A stretch of DNA of 5,645 nt from Methylobacteriaceae bacterium (GCA_019247255.1 JAFAPJ010000140.1:1-5645), one strand, 5' to 3'; counted from the stretch's first letter, positions 1 through 5,157 are shown. Translations and numbers: made by a program. The notes: generated by a model from the sequence alone, not told the origin.

Positions 1-1
1 G

Positions 2-184
2 CCGGCCCGGCTCTCCCGCATCTTCCTGCTCCAGGGCGCGCTCGCCCTGATGGCGGCCGTGCCCGGACGCTCGCTGACCTCCGTCGCCGCGGAGGCCGGC
101 TATGCCGACCACCCGCATATGGCGCGCGAGTTCCGGGATTTGGCCGACCTGTCCCCGTCGGAGGTCCTGCGCCGCGCCGCGTGA
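2..184 (+). CDS. AraC-family transcriptional regulator, C-terminal fragment (cut by window edge)
   Basis: Only the last 60 residues are in the window; the gene begins upstream. The reading frame from base 2 ends at TGA 182-184 and carries the second helix-turn-helix of an AraC/XylS DNA-binding domain. The hallmark is LTSVAAEAGYADHPHMAREF, followed by FRDLADLSPSEVL, which matches the family pattern 'L..VA...GYaDq.hl.R.Fr...G.tP..yl'. The preceding residues (ARLSRIFLLQGAL) fit the linker helix that ends the first HTH. Such proteins bind promoter DNA in the cytoplasm, usually in response to a ligand sensed by an N-terminal domain that is not visible here. The VOC gene begins 127 bp downstream on the same strand. 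AraC-VOC neighbours are a frequent arrangement, so control of that gene is plausible but inferred. The family call is secure; target and effector cannot be judged. Confidence 0.9.
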   Translation, partial: PARLSRIFLLQGALALMAAVPGRSLTSVAAEAGYADHPHMAREFRDLADLSPSEVLRRAA

Positions 185-311
185 GCCGCGCCCCGCCGCG
201 CGAGGCCGCCCGCATCGTGGCCGATTTGTTCAAGCCGCGACGCCCCCGATCTGGCAGGTGAGGCGAAGTCCGGCGCGGCGCCCCCGCCGAGCCCTCGCGG
301 AGAACGCATCG

Positions 312-704
312 ATGCAGCTCGGTTACGTCATCCTCTACGTGCCGGACGTCGAGGCAGCGGTCGCCTTCTACGAGCGCGCCTTCGCGCTGACGCGCCGCTT
401 CGTGGCCGGGGCCGATTACGGCGAGGTCGAGACCGGCGCGACCGCGCTCGCCTTCGCGGGCGAGCACATGGCCGAGGGCGGCGGCGGCCGCATCCGCCCG
501 AGCCGCCCGGACGACCCCGACGCGGCCGCGGTCGAGGTGGCGTTCGTGACCGACGATCCGGCCGCCGCCTTCGCACGGGCGGTCGCGGCCGGCGCGCGTC
601 CCGTCCAGCCGCCCGCGGTGAAACCCTGGGGCCAGACCGTCGCCTATGTCCGCGACCTCAACGGCTTTCTGGTCGAGCTCTGCAGCCCTGTCCCGCCGCG
701 CTGA
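312..704 (+). CDS. VOC (glyoxalase/bleomycin-resistance fold) family protein
   Basis: This encodes 130 residues, the normal size for a single-chain vicinal-oxygen-chelate protein with two beta-alpha-beta-beta-beta modules. Module one opens with MQLGYVILYVPDVEAAVAFY (residues 1-20), the typical first strand and helix. Module two runs from about residue 73 (VEVAFVTDDPAAAFARAVAAGA) and ends with WGQTVAYVRDLNGFLVEL (106-123). There the 'D..Gf..El' turn supplies the conserved Glu122 that usually ligates metal. The first-strand ligand position holds a Tyr/Val-type residue rather than His, so the metal site may be incomplete. Start: ATG 312 has GGAGA at 299-303, 8 bases upstream; longer in-frame starts would lie within the preceding AraC gene. 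Substrate is unknown: the superfamily includes glyoxalases, dioxygenases and drug-binding proteins. A cytoplasmic location is inferred from the absence of a signal peptide. Confidence 0.92.
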   Translation: MQLGYVILYVPDVEAAVAFYERAFALTRRFVAGADYGEVETGATALAFAGEHMAEGGGGRIRPSRPDDPDAAAVEVAFVTDDPAAAFARAVAAGARPVQPPAVKPWGQTVAYVRDLNGFLVELCSPVPPR

Positions 705-763
705 CGAGAGAGGGCGGCGGCGCCGAGCGGGCGCGGCGGACCGTCGATCACCGTTCGGCTCGC

Positions 764-788
764 ATCCGCCGCTATCGCGGATAGGCGG
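764..788. repeat. Bulged hairpin with an alternative stem
   Basis: CTATC (772-776) pairs with GATAG (780-784) across a GCG loop. CCGC (766-769) pairs with GCGG (785-788) outside a two-base CG bulge, giving a 9-bp stem. A competing stem, ATCCGC (764-769) with GCGGAT (777-782), uses the same bases. No T-run follows, so it is not a classical intrinsic terminator, though it could stabilise or end the upstream VOC transcript. Function unknown. Confidence 0.4.
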
Positions 789-818
789 TGACGAGCGCGG
801 CTGATCGGCGGGCGAGGG

Positions 819-895
819 CTGGATGCCGTCTTTCGCCGGCATGAGCGGAGAGGGCGTCGCCATCGCCGCTCACCCCGGCGCAAGCCGGGGTCCAG
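819..895. repeat. REP-like palindromic units in inverted pair (BIME-like)
   Basis: Two 30-bp units, 819-848 and 866-895, lie in opposite orientation around a 17-bp spacer. Read in the same direction, both start CTGGA, end TGAGCGG and match at 24 of 30 positions. Each folds on itself: ATGCCG/CGGCAT in the left unit, and in the right unit ACCCCGGC with GCCGGGGT. Two of the differing base pairs are compensatory (T-A versus C-G, and G-C versus C-G), as expected of a selected or mobilised hairpin. The shape resembles the abundant extragenic palindromes with CTGGA ends and GC stems seen in alphaproteobacterial genomes. The pair could also form one large cruciform. Copy number in this genome cannot be seen from one window. 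Confidence 0.75.
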
Positions 896-976
896 ATCGG
901 CCCTGGCCGAACTTGCGCGAGGCGATCGGGGAGATCGGAGCCGGCCCATTAACCTCGGGCGAGGTACACCCGGCTC

Positions 977-1960
977 ATGCGCCGCGTCGGTCATGTCCTC
1001 CTTGCCTGCCTCGTCGCCCTCGTCCTCGTCCTGACCGGGTTCTGGGCGGCCGCGGCCTGGCGCGAGACGGAGACGGCCGACCGGCTCGCGCCCGCGACGG
1101 GTCGGTTCGTGGAGACCCGGAGGGGCCGCATCTTCGTCCAGGAGGCCGGGCCGGCCGACGGACGCCCGGTCCTCCTCGTCCACGGGACGGCCGCCTGGAG
1201 CGAGCTGTGGCGGCCCTCGCTCGACGATCTGGGCGGGCGCGGCTTCAGGGTCGTGGCGATCGACCTGCCGCCCTTCGGCTTCTCGGATCGCGACCCGGCC
1301 GGCGATTACGGGCGGCCGGCCCAGGCGGAGCGGCTTCTCGCGCTCCTCGACGCGCTCGGCCTGCGGGCGCCCACGATCGTCGCGCATTCGATCGGGGCCG
1401 CGCCCGTCGTCGAGGCGGCCATCCGCGCGCCGGAGCGCGTCGGCGCGCTCGTCCTCGTCTGCGGCGCGCTCGGGCTGCGGGACGGACCGGTCGCGGAGAG
1501 CGGTTCGCCGGCCCGTTCGCTCCTCGCCATCGCGGCGCTGAGGGACCCGCTCGTCGCCGCGACGCTCACCAACCCGCTCCTCACGCGCGCGCTGTTCTCC
1601 CGCCTCGTCGCCAAGCCGGACGGGCTCACCGACCCCGTGATCGCGACCCTGCAGCGGCCGATGCGCCTGCGGGGCAGCACGCCCGCCCTCGGGCGCTGGC
1701 TCCACGACCTCCTCGGCCCCGAACGCGACGCCGAGAGCGCGCGGCCGGACCGCTACGGCGCGGCCCGCATGCCCACGGCGCTCATCTGGGGCGAGAAGGA
1801 TGCCGTAACGCCGCTCGCCCAGGGCGAGCGCGCCCGCGCGCTGTTCCCGGACGCGACGCTCGCGGTCCTGCCCGGCCTCGGCCACGTGCCGCAGGTCGAG
1901 GACCCGGCGGCGTTCCGCGACGCGCTCGACGCCGCCCTGGCGCGGGTCGCGCAGCGCTGA
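977..1960 (+). CDS. Membrane-anchored alpha/beta hydrolase
   Basis: This encodes 327 residues. Residues 5-27 form a hydrophobic segment after MRR, either a signal anchor or an uncleaved signal, which places the catalytic domain outside the cytoplasmic membrane. The alpha/beta-hydrolase fold follows: strand and oxyanion region VLLVHGTAAW (65-74), then VVAIDLPPFGFSD (92-104). The nucleophile elbow is AHSIG with Ser138, the acid is Asp275 in WGEKDAVTP, and the base is His303 in LPGLGHVPQVEDP. All three triad residues are present in canonical order and spacing, so it should be active. The family spans esterases, lipases, haloalkane dehalogenases (which use Asp as nucleophile, so excluded here) and C-C hydrolases; the substrate cannot be assigned. 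Start ATG 977 has GAGG at 961-964, 12 bases upstream, which is slightly long. It stands between gaps of more than 250 bp, suggesting its own transcript. Confidence 0.93.
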   Translation: MRRVGHVLLACLVALVLVLTGFWAAAAWRETETADRLAPATGRFVETRRGRIFVQEAGPADGRPVLLVHGTAAWSELWRPSLDDLGGRGFRVVAIDLPPFGFSDRDPAGDYGRPAQAERLLALLDALGLRAPTIVAHSIGAAPVVEAAIRAPERVGALVLVCGALGLRDGPVAESGSPARSLLAIAALRDPLVAATLTNPLLTRALFSRLVAKPDGLTDPVIATLQRPMRLRGSTPALGRWLHDLLGPERDAESARPDRYGAARMPTALIWGEKDAVTPLAQGERARALFPDATLAVLPGLGHVPQVEDPAAFRDALDAALARVAQR

Positions 1961-2213
1961 AATTTGACCCGACTCAGATGGCGCCGTTCGCCTCATCTCT
2001 CCGAGTCCGGACGAAGTCGGTTCGAGCAGCGCGGATGATGAGCGTAAATCTGTGATGCCGGCGCATCACGGACAGCATTCGCGGCATCCGGGCGGGCCGG
2101 ACGCTTGCCGCGCCTCGGGCGCTCCCGCATGGGAGGGAGCAGGCATATCGCCGGGGGATGGTCGATCACGCAGCGCGGCGCCGCGTCCTGCCGGTCGGGA
2201 AGCGGGGCGGGGC
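1961..2213. other. Leader/intergenic region before the second AraC-family gene
   Basis: An open frame extends upstream from the AraC-like gene to GTG 2052/ATG 2055. However, about a third of its codons between 2052 and 2213 end in A or T (18 of 54), while the gene body almost never does, and the predicted peptide has no family resemblance. I read this stretch as non-coding. It holds the inverted repeat at 2052-2069 and a GCTCCC...GGGAGC hairpin at 2121-2140. It also holds a purine-rich GGGAGGGAG (2131-2139) that is not at ribosome-binding distance from an in-frame start. A TTGACC hexamer at 1964-1969 has no matching -10 element. Confidence 0.55.
2052..2069. promoter_or_regulatory. Perfect 7-4-7 inverted repeat, candidate operator
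   Basis: GTGATGC (2052-2058) and GCATCAC (2063-2069) are exact reverse complements separated by CGGC. The site lies about 150 bp upstream of the likely start of the AraC-family gene, in the less GC-rich part of the gap. It is the kind of two-fold symmetric site a dimeric regulator would bind. It could instead be a transcript hairpin. Which protein binds is unknown; AraC proteins usually prefer direct repeats, so autoregulation is not the obvious reading. Confidence 0.4.
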
Positions 2214-3164
2214 GTGGAACATCGACAGGACAAGCTCCGTCCGGTGACCTTCTCGACGGAGCTCGTCGCGCCCGAGCACCGCTTCGACGCGTGGCGGACG
2301 GCGCTGTCGAGCTCCCACGTCCTCGAGGCGGAGCCCGCGGGCTTCTTCGGCCGGGTCCGGTCCGTCCAGATCGACCGCCTGCTCGTCCACGTCCTCGACA
2401 GCGCTCCCGTCGCGCTCGCCCGGTCGGCCAAGCAGACGCGCCAGGACGGGCTCGACCACGTCATTCTCCACCTCTCCCGCCACGCCATCCAGGCGCGCGC
2501 GGGCGAAACGGACCTCGCGGTCGCGCCCGGGCGGATCAGCGTGAACGACCTGTCGCGGCCCACGACCCGCCGCGCCGCGCCCGAGACGGAATCGCTCGTC
2601 GCCATCCTTCCGCGCGACCTCGTGCGCGAGGCGCTCGGCACCTCGGACGACCTCCATGGACGCGTGCTGCAGGGCGGCGCGGCGCCGCTTCTCGAGACCC
2701 ATCTCGCCTTCCTGGCGGACCGCGCGGCCGAGATCCCGGCAAGCGCGGGCCCCGATCTCGCCCGGGCGACCGCGGCGCTCCTCGCGGCCGCGCTGGCGCC
2801 CTCCGCCCGGACCCTCGCGCGCGCCGAGCCCGCCTTCGAGGCCGCGAAGGCGAAACGCGCCCGCGCCTATATCGAGGCGCATCTCGCGAGCGACCGGCTG
2901 ACCCCGGACGCGATCGGCCGGGCGGTCGGCCTGTCGCGCTCCGTCCTGTTCCGGCTGTTCGAGCCGCATGGCGGCGTCGCCGCCTATATCTGGGGGCGAC
3001 GGCTCGCGGCCGTCCGGGAGGCGCTCGCGCGCCCGCAGGAGGTCCGGCAGATCGGCGAGATCGGCGCCGCCTTCGGCTTCGCGAGCGGCGCGCATCTCTC
3101 CCGCAGCTTCCGGCGCGCCTACGGCCAGACCCCGCGCGACTTCCGGGACGCCGCCCGCCGCTAG
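2214..3164 (+). CDS. AraC-family regulator with AraC_binding_2-type sensor domain
   Basis: From GTG 2214 this is 316 residues, a usual length for regulators with an N-terminal 'AraC-binding-like' domain and a C-terminal HTH domain. The sensor domain spans roughly residues 10-190, with FSTELVAPEHRFDAWR near the start and a strand-rich core including GRISVNDLSRPTTR (106-119). The DNA-binding domain covers about 212-313. HTH one is LTPDAIGRAVGLSRSVLFRLF (229-249). HTH two is QIGEIGAAFGFASGAHLSRSF (279-299), ending in AYGQTPRDFR. The start is uncertain: the frame is open to GTG 2052, but codon usage becomes gene-like only near 2214-2244. GTG 2244 (306 aa) is an alternative, and neither has a strong Shine-Dalgarno. 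It probably regulates an adjacent gene; candidates are the upstream hydrolase and the downstream DUF4870 gene. The effector is unknown. Confidence 0.9.
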   Translation: MEHRQDKLRPVTFSTELVAPEHRFDAWRTALSSSHVLEAEPAGFFGRVRSVQIDRLLVHVLDSAPVALARSAKQTRQDGLDHVILHLSRHAIQARAGETDLAVAPGRISVNDLSRPTTRRAAPETESLVAILPRDLVREALGTSDDLHGRVLQGGAAPLLETHLAFLADRAAEIPASAGPDLARATAALLAAALAPSARTLARAEPAFEAAKAKRARAYIEAHLASDRLTPDAIGRAVGLSRSVLFRLFEPHGGVAAYIWGRRLAAVREALARPQEVRQIGEIGAAFGFASGAHLSRSFRRAYGQTPRDFRDAARR

Positions 3165-3352
3165 CCAGCGGAGCGCCCGCGCAGGTTCGGGACGCGGAGG
3201 CAAGTCTTCAGGACAGCCGGGCAAGCGGGGACGCGGCCCGCCCTGTACCTATCCGGCGCCCTCTCGCCGGTTCGCGAACCACGGTTCTCGGCGACGGGCC
3301 GCCCTCGCGAACGGGGGCGCCAGGTCGAACGACATTCGGGGACGGGGTTGCG
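3165..3352. other. Regulatory-looking gap upstream of the DUF4870 gene
   Basis: These 188 bp contain no gene. They carry a cluster of inverted repeats (3253-3287), a further TCGCGAAC at 3305-3312 that repeats bases 3272-3279, and a GGGGA ribosome-binding site at 3338-3342. No convincing -35/-10 pair could be picked by eye. No terminator with a T-run follows the AraC-family stop. Confidence 0.5.
3253..3287. promoter_or_regulatory. Cluster of alternating GGTTC half-sites, candidate operator
   Basis: GGTTC (3269-3273), its complement GAACC (3276-3280) and GGTTC again (3283-3287) are spaced by exactly two bases. This gives a perfect 12-bp palindrome GGTTCGCGAACC and an overlapping 12-bp imperfectly centred one. 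Immediately upstream, CCGGCG (3253-3258) and CGCCGG (3265-3270) form another inverted repeat sharing two bases. The 7-bp periodicity suggests one or more dimer-binding sites ahead of the DUF4870 gene. Spacing does not match the alphaproteobacterial LexA pattern GAAC-N7-GAAC or GTTC-N7-GTTC. Confidence 0.4.
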
Positions 3353-3769
3353 ATGAACCAGCAGACGACCAGCTTCGGCGGCGAGATGGCGGCGGGCGCG
3401 CCGACGATCGTGCCCGACTTCGCCCCGTCCCCGGCCATGCCGTCCACTCGGGCGAATGTCAGCGTCCTCTACTGGCTGCACCTCGCGGGCTTCGTCACCG
3501 GCATCACGCCGCTCATCGCGCTCGTCATGGCCTATATGGGCCGCGGGCAGGACGGCGACGCGGTCGCGGACAGCCACTACACCTACGTGATCCGCACCTT
3601 CTGGATCGGCACGCTCTACGCCGCGATCGCTCTCGTCTCGATGGCGGTGCTGATCGGCTTCGTCCTCCTGCCCGTCGCGGCGATCTGGTGGATCGTGCGC
3701 TCCGCGAAGGGCCTGAGTTGCGCCGGGCGGGGCCAGCCGATCCCGAAGCCGACGACCTGGCTGTGGTGA
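3353..3769 (+). CDS. DUF4870-type (Tic20-like) small membrane protein
   Basis: This encodes 138 residues. A polar, Ala/Pro-rich N-terminus (1-35) is followed by hydrophobic segments at about 38-61, 82-101 and 99-117, the last two forming a near-continuous hairpin. The region YWLHLAGFVTGITPLIALVM, the loop DSHYTYVIRTFWIGTLY (73-89) and the closing RSAKGL...G.PIPKPTTWLW (116-138) match the COG3671/DUF4870 style. In that style a 'SHY..QIRTFWI' motif joins helix 1 to helices 2-3 and the C-terminus ends in a short Pro/Trp tail. The location is the inner membrane. The biochemical role of this family is not established. Start ATG 3353 has GGGGA at 3338-3342, 10 bases upstream. A small exported protein gene starts 57 bp downstream on the same strand, so a two-gene transcript is plausible. 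Confidence 0.88.
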   Translation: MNQQTTSFGGEMAAGAPTIVPDFAPSPAMPSTRANVSVLYWLHLAGFVTGITPLIALVMAYMGRGQDGDAVADSHYTYVIRTFWIGTLYAAIALVSMAVLIGFVLLPVAAIWWIVRSAKGLSCAGRGQPIPKPTTWLW

Positions 3770-3826
3770 GCGCGCCGGCCCGCCCCCCGCAGATCGATCA
3801 TCCGGCCGCGTGAGAAGGGTCCACCG

Positions 3827-4156
3827 ATGAGACGTGTTCTGATACTCGCGGCCGCGGCCGGCCTCGCTGTCCCGGGCGGCGCCTCCGCCCAGAGCGTCAT
3901 GAACCTGCTCGGCCAGATGATGGGCCTGCAGGCGATGGCCAACATCTGCGAGATCGCCATGACGGACGAGCAGAAGGCCACCATGGACGAGCTCGGGCCT
4001 CGTCTCGTCGAGAAATCCGGCATCTCCGACGAGGATTTCGACGCGCTGGCCGCCGAGGTCCCGAACGAGATCAAGGCCGAGAACTGCCCGGCCTACCGCC
4101 AGAACTTCCCGGCGCTCTACGCCCGGGTGATCCCGCTCGCCTCAGCCGTGCGATAG
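3827..4156 (+). CDS. Small exported two-cysteine protein of unknown function
   Basis: This encodes 109 residues that I do not recognise as a named family. The N-terminus MRRVLILAAAAGLAVPGGASA is a textbook Sec signal peptide with a predicted cut after Ala21 (ASA|QS), leaving about 88 residues in the periplasm or outside. The mature part is mostly helical by composition and Met-rich early (VMNLLGQMMGLQAMANIC). It has exactly two cysteines, Cys41 and Cys87 (AENCPAY), which would suit a single disulfide joining the two ends of a small helical bundle. Start ATG 3827 follows AAGGG (3815-3819) at 7 bases, a strong ribosome-binding site. It follows the DUF4870 gene by 57 bp and may be cotranscribed. 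It ends 21 bp from the convergent hydrolase. It lacks any obvious metal- or heme-binding motif. Confidence 0.82.
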   Translation: MRRVLILAAAAGLAVPGGASAQSVMNLLGQMMGLQAMANICEIAMTDEQKATMDELGPRLVEKSGISDEDFDALAAEVPNEIKAENCPAYRQNFPALYARVIPLASAVR

Positions 4157-4158
4157 CG

Positions 4159-4173
4159 CGGCGGCTGCCGCCG
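4159..4173. terminator. GC hairpin between convergent genes, possible bidirectional terminator
   Basis: CGGCGG (4159-4164), loop CTG, CCGCCG (4168-4173) form a perfect 6-bp stem, extendable by one G-T pair. The hairpin lies in the 21-bp space between the TAG of the exported protein and the TGA of the hydrolase on the opposite strand. Position and symmetry suit a shared transcript end. Neither side has a T-run, so it would be weak as a factor-independent terminator. Confidence 0.4.
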
Positions 4174-4177
4174 TCGC

Positions 4178-4921
4178 TCAATTCGGCCGGGGCAGGGTGC
4201 GGCCGAAGAGGTCGGCGAGCGCGCGCCAGCCGCGCTCGGCGGCGTCGAGGTCGTAGACGGGAAAGTCCGGCATCATCCAGCCATGCTTCGCCGGGTAGGT
4301 CTCGGCCCGGAAGGTAACGCCGGCGGCGGTCAACGCGTTCTCGAAGCGCGCCGCCATCTCGGGCGGGTACGAGCGGTCGTTCTCCGCGGCCGCGATGTAG
4401 AGCTCGGCCTCGATCCGCGAGGCTCCGCGGTCGGGGCTGGTCGGCGCGTCCGTCGCGAGATTGCCGCCGTGGAAGCTCGCGACCGCGGCGAAGCGGTCCG
4501 GGTCGGCTGCGGCCGCCGCGATCGCCATTCCGCCCCCCATGCAGAAGCCGACCGCACCGACCCGACGGCCCGCGACGTCGCCGCGGGTCTCGAGATAGCC
4601 GAGCAGCGCCCGCGTGTCCTCCGCCGCCTTGTCGTTGCCGGTCGTCGCCATGAGCGGCCCGAGGACCGCCCGGAAGTCGCCCGCGAACACCTCTTTCGGC
4701 ACGAAGGGGCCGTACGGGCCGTAGCGGTAGAAGAGGTCCGGCAGGAGCACGAGCAAGCCCGTCGCGGCGAGGCGCTCGGCCATCCCGACCATCCCGGGCC
4801 GGATGCCGCCCGCATCCATGTACATGATGGCGGCGGGCCAGGGACCGGCGCCGGCGGGCGTCAGGACATGCGTCGGGCACGCGCCGTCGCGCGTCGTGAC
4901 CGTGACGATGGTGCTCGGCAA
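4178..4921 (-). CDS. Dienelactone hydrolase family protein
   Basis: This encodes 247 residues from TTG 4921. It has the compact alpha/beta-hydrolase fold of dienelactone hydrolases, which open lactone or ester bonds with a cysteine nucleophile. The nucleophile motif is GFCMGGGMA with Cys127. The acid is Asp182 in AAAENDRSYP and the base is His213 in AKHGWM, all in canonical order and at near-canonical distances. The position of the assisting Glu36 of classical enzymes is occupied by Asp36 (MYMDAGGIRP). Start choice: no ATG exists near the first conserved strand (STIVTVTTRDG). TTG 4921 has GGGAG (plus-strand CTCCC, 4930-4934) 8 bases upstream, and the resulting length fits the family. The in-frame extension up to 5293 is Arg/Pro-rich and overlaps the divergent gene, so I reject it. 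No signal peptide, hence cytoplasmic. No chlorocatechol genes are nearby, so the substrate is open. Confidence 0.92.
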   Translation of the reverse strand: MPSTIVTVTTRDGACPTHVLTPAGAGPWPAAIMYMDAGGIRPGMVGMAERLAATGLLVLLPDLFYRYGPYGPFVPKEVFAGDFRAVLGPLMATTGNDKAAEDTRALLGYLETRGDVAGRRVGAVGFCMGGGMAIAAAAADPDRFAAVASFHGGNLATDAPTSPDRGASRIEAELYIAAAENDRSYPPEMAARFENALTAAGVTFRAETYPAKHGWMMPDFPVYDLDAAERGWRALADLFGRTLPRPN

Positions 4922-4929
4922 GGGCAAGG

Positions 4930-4934
4930 CTCCC
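4930..4934 (-). promoter_or_regulatory. Shine-Dalgarno that fixes the TTG start of the dienelactone hydrolase
   Basis: Read on the minus strand this is GGGAG, ending 8 bases before TTG 4921. A second TTG at 4927 is only 2 bases from it and therefore unlikely. This spacing is the main argument for the unusual start codon. Confidence 0.55.
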
Positions 4935-4941
4935 GTCGAAA

Positions 4942-4962
4942 CTCGGCTCCTCGGTAGCCGAG
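4942..4962. promoter_or_regulatory. 7-7-7 inverted repeat in the hydrolase leader
   Basis: CTCGGCT (4942-4948) and AGCCGAG (4956-4962) are exact complements around a 7-base loop, ending 21 bases upstream of TTG 4921. On the hydrolase strand the stem is followed by TTT. In the transcript it would be a leader hairpin holding a GAGG-containing loop next to the ribosome-binding region. In DNA it could be an operator for a dimeric regulator. The sequence does not choose between these. Confidence 0.4.
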
Positions 4963-5111
4963 AGGGCGCGTTCGGCCAAACGAGATTGCCGGTCCGCCTT
5001 GCCGCTGCGCAAGGGCGATCAGCTCGGAATCGCCCGGGGAGGACCGGACCGACGCGATCTCGGAGGCCGCGGAGCATCGACGACGGCCCTCGGACAGCGC
5101 CGCCGGGCCGG

Positions 5112-5136
5112 GGAACGAGTCGGGGGACGTGCCGTT
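5112..5136 (+). promoter_or_regulatory. Sigma-EcfG (general stress response) promoter match
   Basis: GGAAC (5112-5116), a 16-base spacer and CGTT (5133-5136) match exactly the alphaproteobacterial EcfG/RpoE2 consensus as I know it, GGAAC-N16/17-CGTT. The -10 ends 26 bases before ATG 5163. That leaves a short leader which still contains the GAGG ribosome-binding site (5154-5157). I found no other GGAAC-N16/17-CGTT site in a leader in this window. The match is seen directly; use by the stress sigma factor is inferred. Confidence 0.65.
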
Positions 5137-5153
5137 GTTCGCCGCGATCACGT

Positions 5154-5157
5154 GAGG
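5154..5157 (+). promoter_or_regulatory. Ribosome-binding site of the Arg-rich gene
   Basis: GAGG, 5 bases before ATG 5163. It supports this start rather than the in-frame upstream starts (back to 4803), which would run through the promoter. Confidence 0.6.

Larger units (their letters stand above)
705..976. other. Intergenic region with hairpin and paired REP-like element
   Basis: This gap of about 270 bp between the VOC and alpha/beta-hydrolase genes holds no convincing gene. The long forward frame starting at 823 begins inside a REP-like unit and runs antiphase through the hydrolase, so it is a shadow. The gap contains a bulged hairpin (764-788) and two inverted REP-like units (819-848 and 866-895). 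The leader of the hydrolase gene follows, with a possible Shine-Dalgarno GAGG at 961-964. I see no convincing sigma-70 or EcfG promoter and no U-tailed terminator. Confidence 0.7.

Noticed and set aside
1964..1992. Sigma-70 promoter beginning TTGACC
   Set aside because: No TATAAT-like hexamer occurs at 16-19 bases; the following bases are GC-rich.
644..1996. 450-codon open frame on the minus strand
   Set aside because: It lies antisense to the alpha/beta hydrolase, has no family resemblance, is rich in Arg/Gly/Glu as expected from antisense GC-rich codons, and crosses the REP-like units.
823..2055. 410-codon forward frame overlapping the hydrolase
   Set aside because: It starts inside a REP-like unit and runs out of phase with a gene that has an intact catalytic triad; composition is Arg/Pro/Ala noise.
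2216..2242. Second EcfG-like match, GGAAC then CGTC after 17 bases
   Set aside because: The -10 is imperfect (CGTC) and the site overlaps the start of the AraC-family coding region.
2166..3224. 352-codon minus-strand frame
   Set aside because: Antisense to the complete AraC-family regulator, which has two recognisable HTH motifs.
3269..3287. LexA (SOS) box
   Set aside because: GTTC/GAAC words are present but the spacing is 2 or 10 bases, not the 7 required for alphaproteobacterial LexA sites.
2105..3352. Upstream part of the long forward frame that ends in the DUF4870 gene
   Set aside because: It overlaps the AraC-family gene in another frame and has no domain. The real gene begins at ATG 3353 with its own ribosome-binding site.
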